Origin: Phycisphaeraceae bacterium
Lineage (GTDB): Bacteria; Planctomycetota; Phycisphaerae; Phycisphaerales; SM1A02
Assembly: GCA_019636735.1 (NCBI GenBank)
Contig: JAHBWY010000003.1
Location: 62,001-126,000, forward strand
Direction of reading: 5' to 3'
DNA length: 64,000 nucleotides
Position 1 is the stretch's first letter. Each line of letters begins with the position of its first letter. Shown here in pieces: positions 1 through 9,477 of the stretch. The notes beneath the pieces are model-generated. The model had not been told where the DNA came from, ran no database searches, and was given only the letters and a program-made list of their open reading frames with translations. Position numbers and translations under genes: made by a program.

Positions 1-454
1 CGTGCACCAGAAGGTGCGCGAGCATGGCCGTGGTGGTGCTCTTGCCGTGCGTGCCCGCGATCGAGATCGAGGTGCGGCCCGACTGGGCGCCACCGAGCGC
101 CTCGGCATAGCCGATCACCGGAATCCCGCGACGCTGTGCGGCGATGAGCTCCGGGTGGTCGGGGGCGATGGCGGCGCTTGCGATCACCACATCGCACTCC
201 TCTGGAAGTTCGCCCCGATCCTGATCGTGGGCGACGGGAACGCCGCGGGCGGTGAGTTCGAGCGTGACGGGACTGGCGGCACGATCGCTTCCGGCGCAGT
301 GGGCGCCGCGCTCGGCGAAGAGCCGGGCGAGCGCGCTCATGCCGCATCCGCCCACCCCGGTGAACCAGAGCGACGATCCGCGAACCTGTCCTCGCTGAAG
401 CCGCTCGAGCGCACTCTCTCGCGACGGGGTTTCTCCGTGGGGCACGGAACGCAT
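1..454 (-). CDS. murC: UDP-N-acetylmuramate--L-alanine ligase, N-terminal part
   Basis: MurC adds L-alanine to UDP-MurNAc, the first amino-acid step of peptidoglycan stem-peptide synthesis in the cytoplasm. Only about 151 N-terminal residues are inside the window and the rest runs off the left edge. The reverse-strand translation shows a glycine-rich nucleotide-fold start (FTGVGGCGMS, residues about 31-40), typical of the UDP-binding domain, and the Mur-ligase ATP loop GTHGKSTTT at residues about 134-142. The ATG at 454 places the Rossmann motif at the usual distance from the N-terminus. It is divergent from the sigma-54 activator at 527, with about 70 bases between the starts. Some planctomycetes were long thought to lack peptidoglycan, so an intact MurC start argues for a wall here. 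MurC rather than another Mur ligase is inferred from the N-terminal pattern. Confidence 0.85.
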   Translation of the reverse strand, partial: MRSVPHGETPSRESALERLQRGQVRGSSLWFTGVGGCGMSALARLFAERGAHCAGSDRAASPVTLELTARGVPVAHDQDRGELPEECDVVIASAAIAPDHPELIAAQRRGIPVIGYAEALGGAQSGRTSISIAGTHGKSTTTAMLAHLLVH

Positions 455-526
455 GCTACGGCGCCTCGGCATGGCGATCGGGATATCGGCAGCGGGAACG
501 CCCGACCCCTACAATCCGCGCTTCCA

Positions 527-1912
527 ATGAGTGAACTCGGCTCGAACGCCACCGACCTCCACGCGCAGGTGCTGATCGTCGACGATGAGGCTGACCACGC
601 GGAGACCATGGCGGAGGCCCTTCGCCGGCCCGGGCATGTCTGCACCATCGTCCACAGCCTTCGGGAGGCGGAGAATGAGCTCCGCCACGGGAGTTTCGAT
701 GTCATCGTGACCGACCTGGTCATGGAGCACCAGACGGCCGGCCTCGAGGTTCTGAAGCTCCAGCGCGAAGTCCAGCCCGATGCGGCGACCATCATGGTCA
801 CGGCCCACGGCGATGTGCCGACGGCAAAGGCGGCGCTTCAGGGGGGGGCCTACGACTTCATCGAGAAGCCCCTCGACCTTGTGGTCTTCCGCAATCTGGT
901 GCAGCGGGCCGCCGAGACGGTGCTGCTGCGCCACCAGAACGAGCGCCTCCGTGGCGAGGTCGATGCCGCGTACGCCTTCGAAGGGATCATCGGCGACTCG
1001 GCCGCGATGCGGCGGGTGATCGACCTCATTCGTCAGGTCGCCCCGAGCACCATCCCGGTCCTCATCGTCGGCGAGAGCGGCACGGGCAAGGAGCTGATCG
1101 CGCGCGCCATCCATCGCCACTCGAAGCGGCGCGAGAAGCGCTACGCGACCTTCAACGCGGCAGGGCAGAGCGAGAGCCTGCTCGAGGATCAGCTCTTCGG
1201 CCATGTCCGCGGCGCCTTCACCGGCGCCGACCGCGATCGCGAGGGCGTCTTCGAGTACGCCGACGGCGGAACGCTCTTTCTGGACGAGATCGGCGACATG
1301 CCCCTCACCATGCAGCCCAAGCTGCTTCGAGTGCTTGAGCTCGGCGAGGTCATCCGGCTCGGGTCGAACGAACCCCGCAAGACCGATGTGCGCTTCATCA
1401 GTGCGACCAACAAGGATCTCCGCGGCATGAGCGCCGCCGGTCGCTTTCGCGAGGATCTCTACTTCAGGCTCAAGGGGGCGGAGATCGTGGTGCCTCCGCT
1501 GCGCGAGCGGCGCGAAGATGTGCCTTTGCTGGTGCAGCACGCGATCGGGACCTTTTCGGCGGAGGTCGGGCGCCCGCGGCCGCAGATCAGCCAGCCCGCG
1601 CTCATGCGCCTGGTGAGCTACCACTGGCCGGGCAATGTGCGCGAACTCATGAATGTCGTGCATCGCATCGTGGTCACCTGCGACGGTCCGACCATCGAAC
1701 TGCGTCACATTCCCGAGGAGATCAGCGCGAAGGATGGCCCCGACGATGCGTCGATCGGATCGCTCGCAGGGGTCGGGCTCGACAAGGTGGAGAAGGAGGC
1801 GATCCGCCAGACGCTGGCGATGACGGGAGGGAACCGCGAACAGGCGGCTCAGCTTCTCGGCATTGGCGAGCGCACGCTCTACCGGAAGCTTCGCGAGTAC
1901 GGGCTGCGCTGA
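527..1912 (+). CDS. Sigma-54-dependent NtrC-family response regulator
   Basis: This is a 461-residue enhancer-binding protein with the full three-domain layout. The receiver domain (about residues 14-130) has acidic residues D19/D20, phosphoacceptor D63 (VIVTD) and the conserved lysine in FIEKPL. The AAA+ domain has Walker A GESGTGKE (about 181), the sigma-54 contact loop GAFTGA (about 228) and Walker [12 protein letters not shown] (about 250). A Fis-type helix-turn-helix ends the protein ([20 protein letters not shown], about 436-455). It should open sigma-54 promoters after phosphorylation by an unseen kinase. The reading frame stays open upstream through murC, but ATG 527 is the first start that precedes the receiver domain; TACAAT at 510-515 may be its -10. 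The following permease gene starts 2 bases after its stop. A sigma-54 promoter for flagellar genes lies at 9409, so flagellar control is a reasonable but unproven role. Confidence 0.93.
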   Translation: MSELGSNATDLHAQVLIVDDEADHAETMAEALRRPGHVCTIVHSLREAENELRHGSFDVIVTDLVMEHQTAGLEVLKLQREVQPDAATIMVTAHGDVPTAKAALQGGAYDFIEKPLDLVVFRNLVQRAAETVLLRHQNERLRGEVDAAYAFEGIIGDSAAMRRVIDLIRQVAPSTIPVLIVGESGTGKELIARAIHRHSKRREKRYATFNAAGQSESLLEDQLFGHVRGAFTGADRDREGVFEYADGGTLFLDEIGDMPLTMQPKLLRVLELGEVIRLGSNEPRKTDVRFISATNKDLRGMSAAGRFREDLYFRLKGAEIVVPPLRERREDVPLLVQHAIGTFSAEVGRPRPQISQPALMRLVSYHWPGNVRELMNVVHRIVVTCDGPTIELRHIPEEISAKDGPDDASIGSLAGVGLDKVEKEAIRQTLAMTGGNREQAAQLLGIGERTLYRKLREYGLR

Positions 1913-1914
1913 TC

Positions 1915-3561
1915 ATGCCGCTGATCCTGTATCGCCATCTCCTCGCGGAGCTTCTCAAGGTGTTCCTGCTGACGACCACCGTGATCGTGGTGGTCATCGC
2001 GTTCGGATCGGCCATCAAGCCGCTTGCGGAGAACTTGCTCGGACCTGCGGCGACGGCCAAGTACATCGCGCTGGCCACGGTGCCGATGCTCCAGTTCGCG
2101 ATTCCCTTCGCGGGCGGCTTCGCGGCCACCATCGTCTTCCACCGCTTCGCGACCGACAACGAGATCGTGGCGATGGCGTGCTGCGGCCTCTCCTATCGGC
2201 GCATCCTGATTCCGGTTGCGGCGTTCGGCGTGATCCTGCTCGCCGTCGTCTTCTGGCTGGTGAACTTCGCGGTTCCGCACTTCTGGACGCTGCTGAAGGA
2301 GATCATCACCAAGGACGCGACCGTCGTGCTCGCCGCGTCGATCGAGCGCGGCGAGGCGGTCTCCCCCGACGGAAAGCTCTCGATCTTCGCCGACGGCATG
2401 CGGCTCGTTCTCGTGTCGCCCGCCTCCGGTGTCGAGAAGCGCATGGTGCTCTTCGGAGTGGCGGCCATCCAGAGCGACGAGCGACGGCGACCGGTCACCG
2501 AGTTCACCGCCGAGAGCGCCACGGTCGACCTCTACCGGATCGGCCGCGAGACATGGATGAAGCTCGCGATGTCGAATGCCACCGTCTTCAGGGCGAGTGA
2601 AGGCACGGTGGCGATTGTGCCCCGGGCGCTGCCGGATGCGGTTCGCATCGATCGAGGCTTCGTGCGCACGCCGAAGTACCTCTCCCTGCCGGAGCTCGTT
2701 GAACTTCGACGCACGGTGGATCGCCGCGGCGAGGATTTTGACGCGCGGCGCCCGGTTGACCTGCTCCTGACCAAGATCGACGGGTGGTCATGCCTTGGAA
2801 GGCTGCTCTCGGGAGGCGGCCGCGCGACCTTCGTTGATGAGGCGAATCGGCGCGAGTACCTGGTTGATGGCGGCGTCGTGGCCGGCAGTGGCATCTCTCC
2901 GCGCGACCAGTCGCCGATCGTGGTGACGGAGTACGAGCGCGGCGTCGCCACGAGGCGGGCGCTGACCCAGCGCATCGATCTCTTCTTCGACGATGAGCTA
3001 CCCCCGGAACAGGCGCCACGATTCGACATGGCCGTTTCCCAGCCGGAGGTGATCGACCTGCGCTCTTCGGAGATGGCACGCATGCGCTGGCCGCAGCGCA
3101 TCATCGGAGTCGAGGTCCGGACCTGCGGGGCGAGGGATTGGAGTTCGCTCGGCAACGAGGATGCCGCGGCCATGGTGGCGGAAGTGTCGCCCGACAACCC
3201 GGGGCCAGCGGAGGACCTGGCGGCCCAGGGCGCTGTCGCCGCGCGCGACCTGCGCCGGGCCGTTCGTCGCACGCAGGAGGACATCCTCTCGCAACTCTCG
3301 CAGCGCTTCTTCCAGGCGGCGAGTGCGCCGCTGCTTCTGCTGCTCGGGGCGATTCTGGCGACTTGGAAGCGCCACAGCCTTCCGCTCTCGATCTACCTGC
3401 TCAGCTTCATTCCGGCGGTGGCGAACATTCTGCTCCTTGCAAGCGGTCAGCAGCTCATGCGCAGCGGACAGGTTCAGGGGGGCTTCATCATGATGCTTGC
3501 GGGAACCGTGGTGCTCGCGATCATCGGCATCGTGGGATACCGGAGGCTGTCGAGGAACTGA
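1915..3561 (+). CDS. lptF: LptF/LptG-type LPS export permease (first of pair)
   Basis: This belongs to the YjgP/YjgQ family, the inner-membrane half of the Lpt machine that extracts LPS and passes it to the periplasmic bridge. Three hydrophobic segments lie in the first 130 residues (around 10-35, 50-80 and 95-125) and three near the C-terminus (about 465-545), flanking a long soluble middle. At 548 residues it is far longer than the roughly 360 usual for LptF, so the periplasmic beta-jellyroll region is enlarged. It starts 2 bases after the response-regulator stop and its stop overlaps the next permease start (TGATG), so the three genes look like one operon. The ATPase partner LptB lies at 55764-56498. 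Assigning it as LptF rather than LptG rests on order and the N-terminal look only. Confidence 0.82.
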   Translation: MPLILYRHLLAELLKVFLLTTTVIVVVIAFGSAIKPLAENLLGPAATAKYIALATVPMLQFAIPFAGGFAATIVFHRFATDNEIVAMACCGLSYRRILIPVAAFGVILLAVVFWLVNFAVPHFWTLLKEIITKDATVVLAASIERGEAVSPDGKLSIFADGMRLVLVSPASGVEKRMVLFGVAAIQSDERRRPVTEFTAESATVDLYRIGRETWMKLAMSNATVFRASEGTVAIVPRALPDAVRIDRGFVRTPKYLSLPELVELRRTVDRRGEDFDARRPVDLLLTKIDGWSCLGRLLSGGGRATFVDEANRREYLVDGGVVAGSGISPRDQSPIVVTEYERGVATRRALTQRIDLFFDDELPPEQAPRFDMAVSQPEVIDLRSSEMARMRWPQRIIGVEVRTCGARDWSSLGNEDAAAMVAEVSPDNPGPAEDLAAQGAVAARDLRRAVRRTQEDILSQLSQRFFQAASAPLLLLLGAILATWKRHSLPLSIYLLSFIPAVANILLLASGQQLMRSGQVQGGFIMMLAGTVVLAIIGIVGYRRLSRN

Positions 3562-4721
3562 TGTTTCGCCGAGCCTTCCTCCTTCGACCGCCGCTCTTGG
3601 ACGCCCATGTGGTGTCGCGCTTTCTCGCGAACTTCGTCCTGCTGTTTGCGCTCCTCTTTGTCTTTGCGATCTCGGTCGATGTGATCGTGCAGGCGGAGAC
3701 CTTCCTCGATGCGGCGACCGCTGCGGTGCGCGACGGCCGCGCGGGCAATCGCGTGACCGGGGTGATCGCGGTCGTCCTCGACTTCCACGGTCCTCGCGTC
3801 TTCCAGTTCTATCAGTACATGCTGGGGTTGGTCGCGATCGGTGCCATGGGCTTCACCTGTGCCCAGATGCATCGCTTCCGGGAGCTGACCGCGGTCATGG
3901 CGGCGGGCATCAGCTTGCGGCGCATTGCCATTGCCATCCTGCTCGCGGCGGTGGGGTTGAATGTGCTTCAGGCGATCAACCAGGAGCTCATTCTGCCTCG
4001 CCTGGCGCCGATGCTGGTGCGTGATCATCGAGATCTTCAGCGCGCCGGAACCCAATCCTTCCCCGTGACGCTCACGCGCGACGGTGAGAACAACCTCTTC
4101 TCGGCGGCACTCTTTGATCCAAACTCGGGCGAGGCGGAGGGGCTGCTCGTGATCGAGCGCAACGAGCGCGGTGCGGCACTGCGACGCGTCCAGGCGGAGC
4201 GAGCCACCTACGACCCGGCGCGACGCGGCTGGCTGCTCAGCGACGGCAAGGCGATCGGTCGAGGTCTCAATCCCGATGGGGAGATCGGCAGCGCGGGCAG
4301 CGAGGCGGTGTTCATGCAGCCCGTCGACTTCGTCGCCTCGCAGATCACGCCCAAGATGATCGTGGTCCGGCGATTCCGGCTCTACTCGCAGATGCTCGAC
4401 TATCGGCAGGTGCAACTGATGGGCGAACAGGGAGGTGCCGATGATGGCACCGTCGTGCGCCTGACGCTCGCCCGTTTCGCGGGCCCCATGGCGAACCTGC
4501 TCGTCCTGGCGGTGTCGATTCCATTTTTCCTGTTGCGCGAGCCAAGACCGCTGCTCATGCAGAGCGTGAAGGCCTCGGCGGTCGCGGTGCCTGCCATGCT
4601 GACGGCGCTGATCTTTCTGACGGTGCCGTTTGAAGACCTGCCGGCGGCGGCGAGCGTGGCGCTGCCCATCGCGGTCCTGATGCCCGCTGCCGCGTGGCGC
4701 CTGGCGTATCTGCGGACCTGA
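3561..4721 (+). CDS. lptG: LptF/LptG-type LPS export permease (second of pair)
   Basis: This 386-residue member of the same permease family has the normal length. Hydrophobic segments lie near residues 18-40, 75-105 and 110-135 and again in the last 100 residues. The middle is a soluble periplasmic domain. The start was set at ATG 3561, which overlaps the upstream permease stop by one base; an open frame further upstream is only the overlap with that gene. LptF and LptG form a heterodimer driven by two LptB subunits, and this back-to-back pair fits that. The end is convergent with the parvulin gene, leaving about 70 bases without an obvious strong terminator. Confidence 0.82.
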   Translation: MFRRAFLLRPPLLDAHVVSRFLANFVLLFALLFVFAISVDVIVQAETFLDAATAAVRDGRAGNRVTGVIAVVLDFHGPRVFQFYQYMLGLVAIGAMGFTCAQMHRFRELTAVMAAGISLRRIAIAILLAAVGLNVLQAINQELILPRLAPMLVRDHRDLQRAGTQSFPVTLTRDGENNLFSAALFDPNSGEAEGLLVIERNERGAALRRVQAERATYDPARRGWLLSDGKAIGRGLNPDGEIGSAGSEAVFMQPVDFVASQITPKMIVVRRFRLYSQMLDYRQVQLMGEQGGADDGTVVRLTLARFAGPMANLLVLAVSIPFFLLREPRPLLMQSVKASAVAVPAMLTALIFLTVPFEDLPAAASVALPIAVLMPAAAWRLAYLRT

Positions 4722-4792
4722 ACGAGCCGCACGAGTTGGTGGAGTTCACCGCCGCGCGATCGTCGCCACGACGGATCGACGCGTTCTCTCCA

Positions 4793-5872
4793 TCACCGCC
4801 GCGCGTCGGTGGGGGCGGCGACACGAACGGCTCGCCAGCTTTCAAGGAGAGCGTCATCGAAGATGGTTGCGTTGCTGGTGTCGCGCAGGATGGAACGGGC
4901 GTAGTTCTCCATCAGCAGCCGCTCCTGCGCCCGACGAACAGCCATGCGAGCGCGCTCGCGAGCGCCGGGATCGTTGATGGCGGGCTCCGCGGGGATCTCT
5001 CGCTCCAGTCGGATGATGACCCACGCGCGGTCGAGAAGCACCGGCGCGGAGACCTGCCCCGGGGCCAGTGACCAGAGTGCGCTTCTGAAGCTCTGGGGAT
5101 AGTTGGGATCGAGGCGACTGATGGGCGCGAGCAGCCCGCCGCGTTCCGCGGAGCGATCGGTGGAGCGCTCGACGGCGAGATCGGCGAAGGAAAGGCCTCC
5201 CGCGAGTTGCGCCCCGATCGATTCGGCCGTGCGCACATCGGGTACCGCGATGATCCGGCAGACACGCTTGGGGCCATGCGCGGCGTCGAGTGCCGCGATG
5301 ACGGCTTCATCAGTGACCCGCACCTCCTCGGCGATGAGCGCCCGGAGCGCGGCATTGCGGCGTAGGAGGTCGTTCCATCGCTGCCGCCCGAGGCCTTGCG
5401 CAAGTCGAAGCTCGCGAAGGAGCGTCTCCGCCCGTTCCCGCGAGGGGGCGAGCGTCTGGAGCAGCAACTGCTCCTCCTGCGCGATGGCGTCGGCGGAAAG
5501 CGTGATGCCCCGTTGCGAGAGGACTTGCTCGAGCCTTCGGTCAATCAACATCTCTTCGAGCACCGTGCCTCCGCTTCGCTCGGCGAGGCGAGGGCGCAGA
5601 TCGCTCCACTCGATGACGACCTCGTTCCAGATGACGGCGGGTCGCGCATCCGAGGCGCTCGCGCCACTGCCGCGGCGCGCTGGACCGGAATTCGGCGCCG
5701 CTCCCTCGCTGTTCAAGTCGGCTGTCGGCACACTGGCTGGCCGACCGGAGTCGGCGGAGGTTGAAGCGCTGGGCGACCGGGGCGGCGACTCGCACCCTGT
5801 GCAGAAGGTCAGCGAGCCGAAGAAGAGCATGAATGTGAGGGACCGGGCGCGTCGCCCGGAGTTTGAAGTCAT
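4793..5872 (-). CDS. Parvulin-type peptidyl-prolyl isomerase lipoprotein
   Basis: This is a 359-residue SurA/PrsA-like protein. The N-terminus is a signal peptide with a possible lipobox ending at Cys27 (CTGC; the -3 residue is Cys instead of the usual Leu, so lipidation is likely but not certain). A low-complexity Ser/Pro linker follows to about residue 75. A helical SurA_N-like region then covers about 85-190. The parvulin domain (about 195-310) includes GGLSFADLA and the ERGGLLAPI stretch, and its conserved core ends in LAPGQVSAPV. The likely role is folding of secreted or outer-membrane proteins in the periplasm. It overlaps the upstream zinc-ribbon gene by the ATGA at 5869-5872, so the two are probably translated together. 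Confidence 0.82.
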   Translation of the reverse strand: MTSNSGRRARSLTFMLFFGSLTFCTGCESPPRSPSASTSADSGRPASVPTADLNSEGAAPNSGPARRGSGASASDARPAVIWNEVVIEWSDLRPRLAERSGGTVLEEMLIDRRLEQVLSQRGITLSADAIAQEEQLLLQTLAPSRERAETLLRELRLAQGLGRQRWNDLLRRNAALRALIAEEVRVTDEAVIAALDAAHGPKRVCRIIAVPDVRTAESIGAQLAGGLSFADLAVERSTDRSAERGGLLAPISRLDPNYPQSFRSALWSLAPGQVSAPVLLDRAWVIIRLEREIPAEPAINDPGARERARMAVRRAQERLLMENYARSILRDTSNATIFDDALLESWRAVRVAAPTDARR

Positions 5873-7068
5873 GGCGATGAACCTTCTCCAAAGACGAAAA
5901 CCTCGGCCACGAGCCGTTGCGCCTCTCGTTCAGCTCTCTGCCGGAGCGAGGCGACTCGTGCGGGATCGATGCCGGGGCCATTTCCGTGCGGATCGCCCGG
6001 CGTCGCAAGCGTGTGCAGCGCGTCCATAGCCTGCGCCACCCGCGCGCGGCGCTCCGCCCGAGAGCGTTCGGGGTCGCGAGCTTCGCGGAGCAGTGCCTCG
6101 ATGGGCGCGAGGGGATCAGGCGGCGGGGCGGCGCTCTTGTCGGCGGCCGGTTCAGCCGACGCCGGGAGGTCGGCCTGCGCACTCGCTTGAGCCGGATCGC
6201 TCGTGTTCAGGGCGGTGCGCCCGGCTTCGAGTGACCGAGGCGCCGGGTCGGGCGCACTCGAAGCGCCCGATGCCTCCGGTGTCATCGAGTCCGGCTTGGC
6301 TGCGCGAGCGTCGTTTCGAGCGGTTGTGACCGAGCCGGAGTCAGCGCCATTCGATCGCGTTGTTCGAGGCGCCATGACGGCAATCACGATCGCCGCCACC
6401 ACCACCACGCCGGCGCCCGCGAAGAGCCACCACGGCAGCACGCGCCGACGGGCGGCGGTTCCTGGCGGAGAGGATCCATCAGATGGAAGGGGGCCGGCCT
6501 GTCCCGAGGATGAAGTTGGCGCGGGGGCGCTCGATCCACCCACCGTCCGCCGTCGCCGCACCTCGTCGTGGAGACCCTCGCGGAGCTCATCATTGGTCGC
6601 AAAGGCGCTGAGGCGCGGCGCTTCGGTCTCATCGAGGTGCGCCGCAGGCGGCTCGTCCTTGGTGGGAAGCCCGAGCGCATTCCGGTCGAGTGGCGCCCCG
6701 AACGACGCGCGACACGCAGGGCAGGACTCCATGTCGGGCGTCACCGTCGCCCGGCAACTGTGGCAGACGCCGAGCAGGTGCGCAACGCCCGGAGTTCGCC
6801 GTGCGACCATCCACAACTGGCTGGTGGTGGGGCCGCGAAGAATGGTGTCGCGCGTGATGATCTTCTGCGCGACGAAGTCCGCGATCTGCTCCCACGAGCA
6901 CCCCGGCATGTACGGATGAGTCGCACTGCGAATGAACCACGGCCCCATGCGGGCGAGCGTTCGATCGAGGGTCGTCTGGTCGAGCGGAGTGCCGCACCCC
7001 GCGCAGGTGTTCGAGCGCGGCTGCGGGGCACCGCAGAAGGGACAGACGATGGCGTCGGATTGACTCAC
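5869..7068 (-). CDS. Zinc-ribbon, GYF-like membrane-anchored protein
   Basis: This 399-residue protein has a double zinc-ribbon front. CPFC (residues 9-12) and CAGC (22-25) form one ribbon, and CHSC with CPAC about residues 102-119 form a second. Between them lies a GYF/TudorN-like stretch (GPWFIRSATHPYMPGCSW, then RGPTTSQLWMVAR), a pattern of domains that bind proline-rich or methylated partners or act as sensors. A single transmembrane helix (about 217-237) is followed by a Pro/Ala/Asp-rich tail with a short helical end. The soluble ribbons are therefore cytoplasmic and the tail is periplasmic if the usual positive-inside rule holds. It is coupled by a 4-base overlap to the downstream parvulin lipoprotein. 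I recognise the architecture but no established function. Confidence 0.72.
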   Translation of the reverse strand: MSQSDAIVCPFCGAPQPRSNTCAGCGTPLDQTTLDRTLARMGPWFIRSATHPYMPGCSWEQIADFVAQKIITRDTILRGPTTSQLWMVARRTPGVAHLLGVCHSCRATVTPDMESCPACRASFGAPLDRNALGLPTKDEPPAAHLDETEAPRLSAFATNDELREGLHDEVRRRRTVGGSSAPAPTSSSGQAGPLPSDGSSPPGTAARRRVLPWWLFAGAGVVVVAAIVIAVMAPRTTRSNGADSGSVTTARNDARAAKPDSMTPEASGASSAPDPAPRSLEAGRTALNTSDPAQASAQADLPASAEPAADKSAAPPPDPLAPIEALLREARDPERSRAERRARVAQAMDALHTLATPGDPHGNGPGIDPARVASLRQRAEREAQRLVAEVFVFGEGSSP

Positions 7069-7100
7069 GAGGGGGCCTGAACGAGTTCACCGAGCAGCAC

Positions 7101-7120
7101 GCGAACCCGGTGGGGTTCGC
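7101..7120 (-). terminator. Perfect hairpin after the GT-C-like gene
   Basis: GCGAACCC and GGGTTCGC form an 8-base-pair stem with a 4-base loop, 19 bases past the stop of the large membrane protein and 33 bases before the zinc-ribbon start. No T-run follows on either strand, so it could be a weak terminator or only an RNA structure. Confidence 0.35.
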
Positions 7121-7138
7121 ACCCGCGCCGGGGACACA

Positions 7139-9373
7139 TCACCGTATCACGGCTGGCGGCCGGGATGGTGGCGGAACCTCGAAGAGCCTCGCGCCGCCCG
7201 GGAACTCCATGATTGGACGGAGCGGCGCTTCGATGCGGGCCACCGACTCCTCATCGAGCGTTGCTGCAAGCCATCCGCTTCGTCGCCAGATCGACATCAT
7301 GCCGTGATCAACGAGCACCCAGCCGATGCGCGCCTCACGCAGGCGATCAACAATCGCCGAGCCATCGCGCTCCGCAGTCAGCGCCTCGACAAGCGGATCT
7401 CGTGTCCAGACCGTGGAACTCTGGTGCGGTGCACGATAGCGAAAGGTCGCTGCATCGCCGATCAGGAGAACGCGCTGCTCGAGCGCCCTGGCGCGCGGCG
7501 CAATCTCGAAGTTCAGGACGAACGCCCGTGACTTCGGCGCCGTCGCGGCGATGGCCGGGGGAAACGCCGCTCTCTCATCACCGGTCATCGCGCGCTCGGC
7601 GCCGATCATGAGGGCTGCGTTCTCTCCCTCACTCCAGAACGCGGCGACGGGCTGAAGTGAGACGAGCAGCAGCGGCAACGCGGCGATGAGGCGCAGTGGT
7701 GAGCGGCCATCGGTGCGCTGATCCGTGCGACTCGCTCCGACCACACGCACCACGCCGAGAGCCACGGTGGCGGCGGCGATCGGCGCGAGGGGCACAAGGA
7801 ACCGGCTCTGAAGGTGGGTGAAGGTCATCCATGCGATGAGGGCGAAGGCCAGTCCGGTGGCGAAGGCGGCGGCAAGCCTGCGGGTGTCGCGCGACCAAGC
7901 GAGGGTCAGGAGCGCGGGCGCCACAAGCCATGGGAGCACTCCCCAGAAGGGGCGCCACGGCTCACCTGACACAGGCGCACTCCCGAGGCCGAAAATGAAG
8001 AATTGACGCCAGAGCGCAAGAAGCCGCTCACCGGGCGATCCTTCCGCGCCATGGGCGCGCTGCCACACCTCGATCTGGTCCGCGCTCCAGGCGCCTGCGC
8101 CAAGGAGCCCTGATGCAAATGGAAAGAGGGGATTGCCCGTGGCGATCCAGTTCCGAAGAAGCCATGGAGCGCAGAGGAGAAGGGCGATGAGGGCGGCCAC
8201 GCCCGCGCTCATCAGCATGGTCATGAGGGCGCCGAGTGCGCTCTGATGGCGCCGCCAATCAGCACCGACGAGCACAAGAACGGCTACGGCGGGCAGAAGA
8301 AGCACTCCAGCCGAAAGCTTGGAGCCCACCATGAGAGCACCGCAGACGCCGAGGAGTGCACCCCGCGAACGAAGACTCAGTGGGGCGCCACACACGAGCA
8401 GGAGTGCAACGCCACCGAGCGCGGCGCCCATCTCGTTGTACGCCATCGAGCCGGTGACGATCACCCACGGGGTGGCGAGGGTCACGGTCGCCGCGATCAA
8501 GGCCGCCAGTGACGCGAGTGCATCGCGATCGGCGCGGGCGCTGTCGATGAATGCTCTCGCCACGCCGCGAGCGACCTCCGCGCCGCACCGCGCAGTGACC
8601 AGCGTGATCAGCGCATGAAGAAGCTGGGCTCGCAGGCCCATCAGGGTGGAGTCGCCGCCGAGTGCGAAGAGATGGAGAAAGCCCCCTTCGATCCAACTCG
8701 GCAGATAGGCGTAGGCGTTCGTCGCGATTGGCGTCATCGCGCCGAAGTCGCGCCAGTCGCGGGGCAGCGCGAGGTGGTAACTGAGGGCGTCGTAACCGCC
8801 GAACTCCGTCGACCAGAGGTGCCCCGGACTGCTGGTCGCCGCGAAGACAAGGACTCCGATGGCGGGCGCCATCGGCCACCACCCAATGCCTGATGCGGGG
8901 CTGGCGAACTTGCGTGCTGCATGTGGCATGCGCTCGCGCAGGTGTGAGACGAGCCCTCCGCAGGCAACACCCACGCCAGGAAGGAGGAGCGCCCACGCCA
9001 CCACCGGCCAGCGCAGGAGACCGAGCGACCCCGCCACCTGTGCGACGAAGAGCAGAAGCGCGACGCCGACGGCGCTCGACAGCGCCCACTGCGCCGAGGA
9101 ACTCCAGTCGAATCGGATGAAGGGCCGCTCGGTCACCGCCTCCCGCCTCTCGCCTCCGAGCGTCGAACGCATGAGAGCGCGGCACACGAGGGTGCCCCAT
9201 CCCAGCGCGCTCACCATCCACAGGAGTGGCGCCCACAGGTCCTCAATCAGCGCACCGGCGAACTGAAGCAGCGTGACCTCGGCGCCCATGGGCGAACGGG
9301 TCGCCAGAAGCGTGACGGTCGCGACAAGGAGCAGGAGCCCGGCCGGGGCGGACCAGCGCATGATCGGCATCAT
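7139..9373 (-). CDS. Polytopic GT-C-like membrane protein (ArnT/PMT-like)
   Basis: This is a polytopic protein of about 744 residues with a dozen or more hydrophobic segments spread over the first 600 residues and a soluble C-terminal tail. An early loop has the sequence YDALSYHLALPRDW, which resembles the acidic first periplasmic loop of GT-C glycosyltransferases (ArnT, PMT, GT39 types) that use lipid-linked sugar donors. A role in glycosylating cell-surface lipid or protein is an inference from that fold. The frame is open to 9502, but that start lies inside flgI. ATG at 9373 or 9370 (MPIMRW followed by a signal-anchor helix) is more likely and leaves the flgI sigma-54 promoter intergenic. 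No clear ribosome-binding site precedes either ATG. Confidence 0.65.
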   Translation of the reverse strand: MMPIMRWSAPAGLLLLVATVTLLATRSPMGAEVTLLQFAGALIEDLWAPLLWMVSALGWGTLVCRALMRSTLGGERREAVTERPFIRFDWSSSAQWALSSAVGVALLLFVAQVAGSLGLLRWPVVAWALLLPGVGVACGGLVSHLRERMPHAARKFASPASGIGWWPMAPAIGVLVFAATSSPGHLWSTEFGGYDALSYHLALPRDWRDFGAMTPIATNAYAYLPSWIEGGFLHLFALGGDSTLMGLRAQLLHALITLVTARCGAEVARGVARAFIDSARADRDALASLAALIAATVTLATPWVIVTGSMAYNEMGAALGGVALLLVCGAPLSLRSRGALLGVCGALMVGSKLSAGVLLLPAVAVLVLVGADWRRHQSALGALMTMLMSAGVAALIALLLCAPWLLRNWIATGNPLFPFASGLLGAGAWSADQIEVWQRAHGAEGSPGERLLALWRQFFIFGLGSAPVSGEPWRPFWGVLPWLVAPALLTLAWSRDTRRLAAAFATGLAFALIAWMTFTHLQSRFLVPLAPIAAATVALGVVRVVGASRTDQRTDGRSPLRLIAALPLLLVSLQPVAAFWSEGENAALMIGAERAMTGDERAAFPPAIAATAPKSRAFVLNFEIAPRARALEQRVLLIGDAATFRYRAPHQSSTVWTRDPLVEALTAERDGSAIVDRLREARIGWVLVDHGMMSIWRRSGWLAATLDEESVARIEAPLRPIMEFPGGARLFEVPPPSRPPAVIR

Positions 9374-9408
9374 GCCATGGGGGTGCCATCTGGCGGTGGA
9401 ATGCAGGC

Positions 9409-9424
9409 TGGCACACGGCTTGCT
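9409..9424 (+). promoter_or_regulatory. Sigma-54 promoter of the flagellar operon
   Basis: TGGCAC at 9409-9414, a 5-base spacer, then TTGCT at 9420-9424 match the sigma-54 consensus TGGCAC-N5-TTGCW at every conserved base. GG (9410-9411) and GC (9422-9423) are 12 bases apart as required. Transcription would start near 9435, giving flgI a leader of about 43 bases. This is the only match of this quality that I saw in the window's intergenic DNA, and it sits at the head of a flagellar operon. Confidence 0.8.
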
Positions 9425-9477
9425 TCGAGCGAGGTCGGGCGCCCTCCCTCTCCGATGGGGGGTGACCTCCTTCACCC

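Noticed and set aside
2..526. Upstream extension of the response-regulator frame
   Set aside because: It runs antisense through murC and has no conserved motif; the receiver domain starts just after ATG 527.
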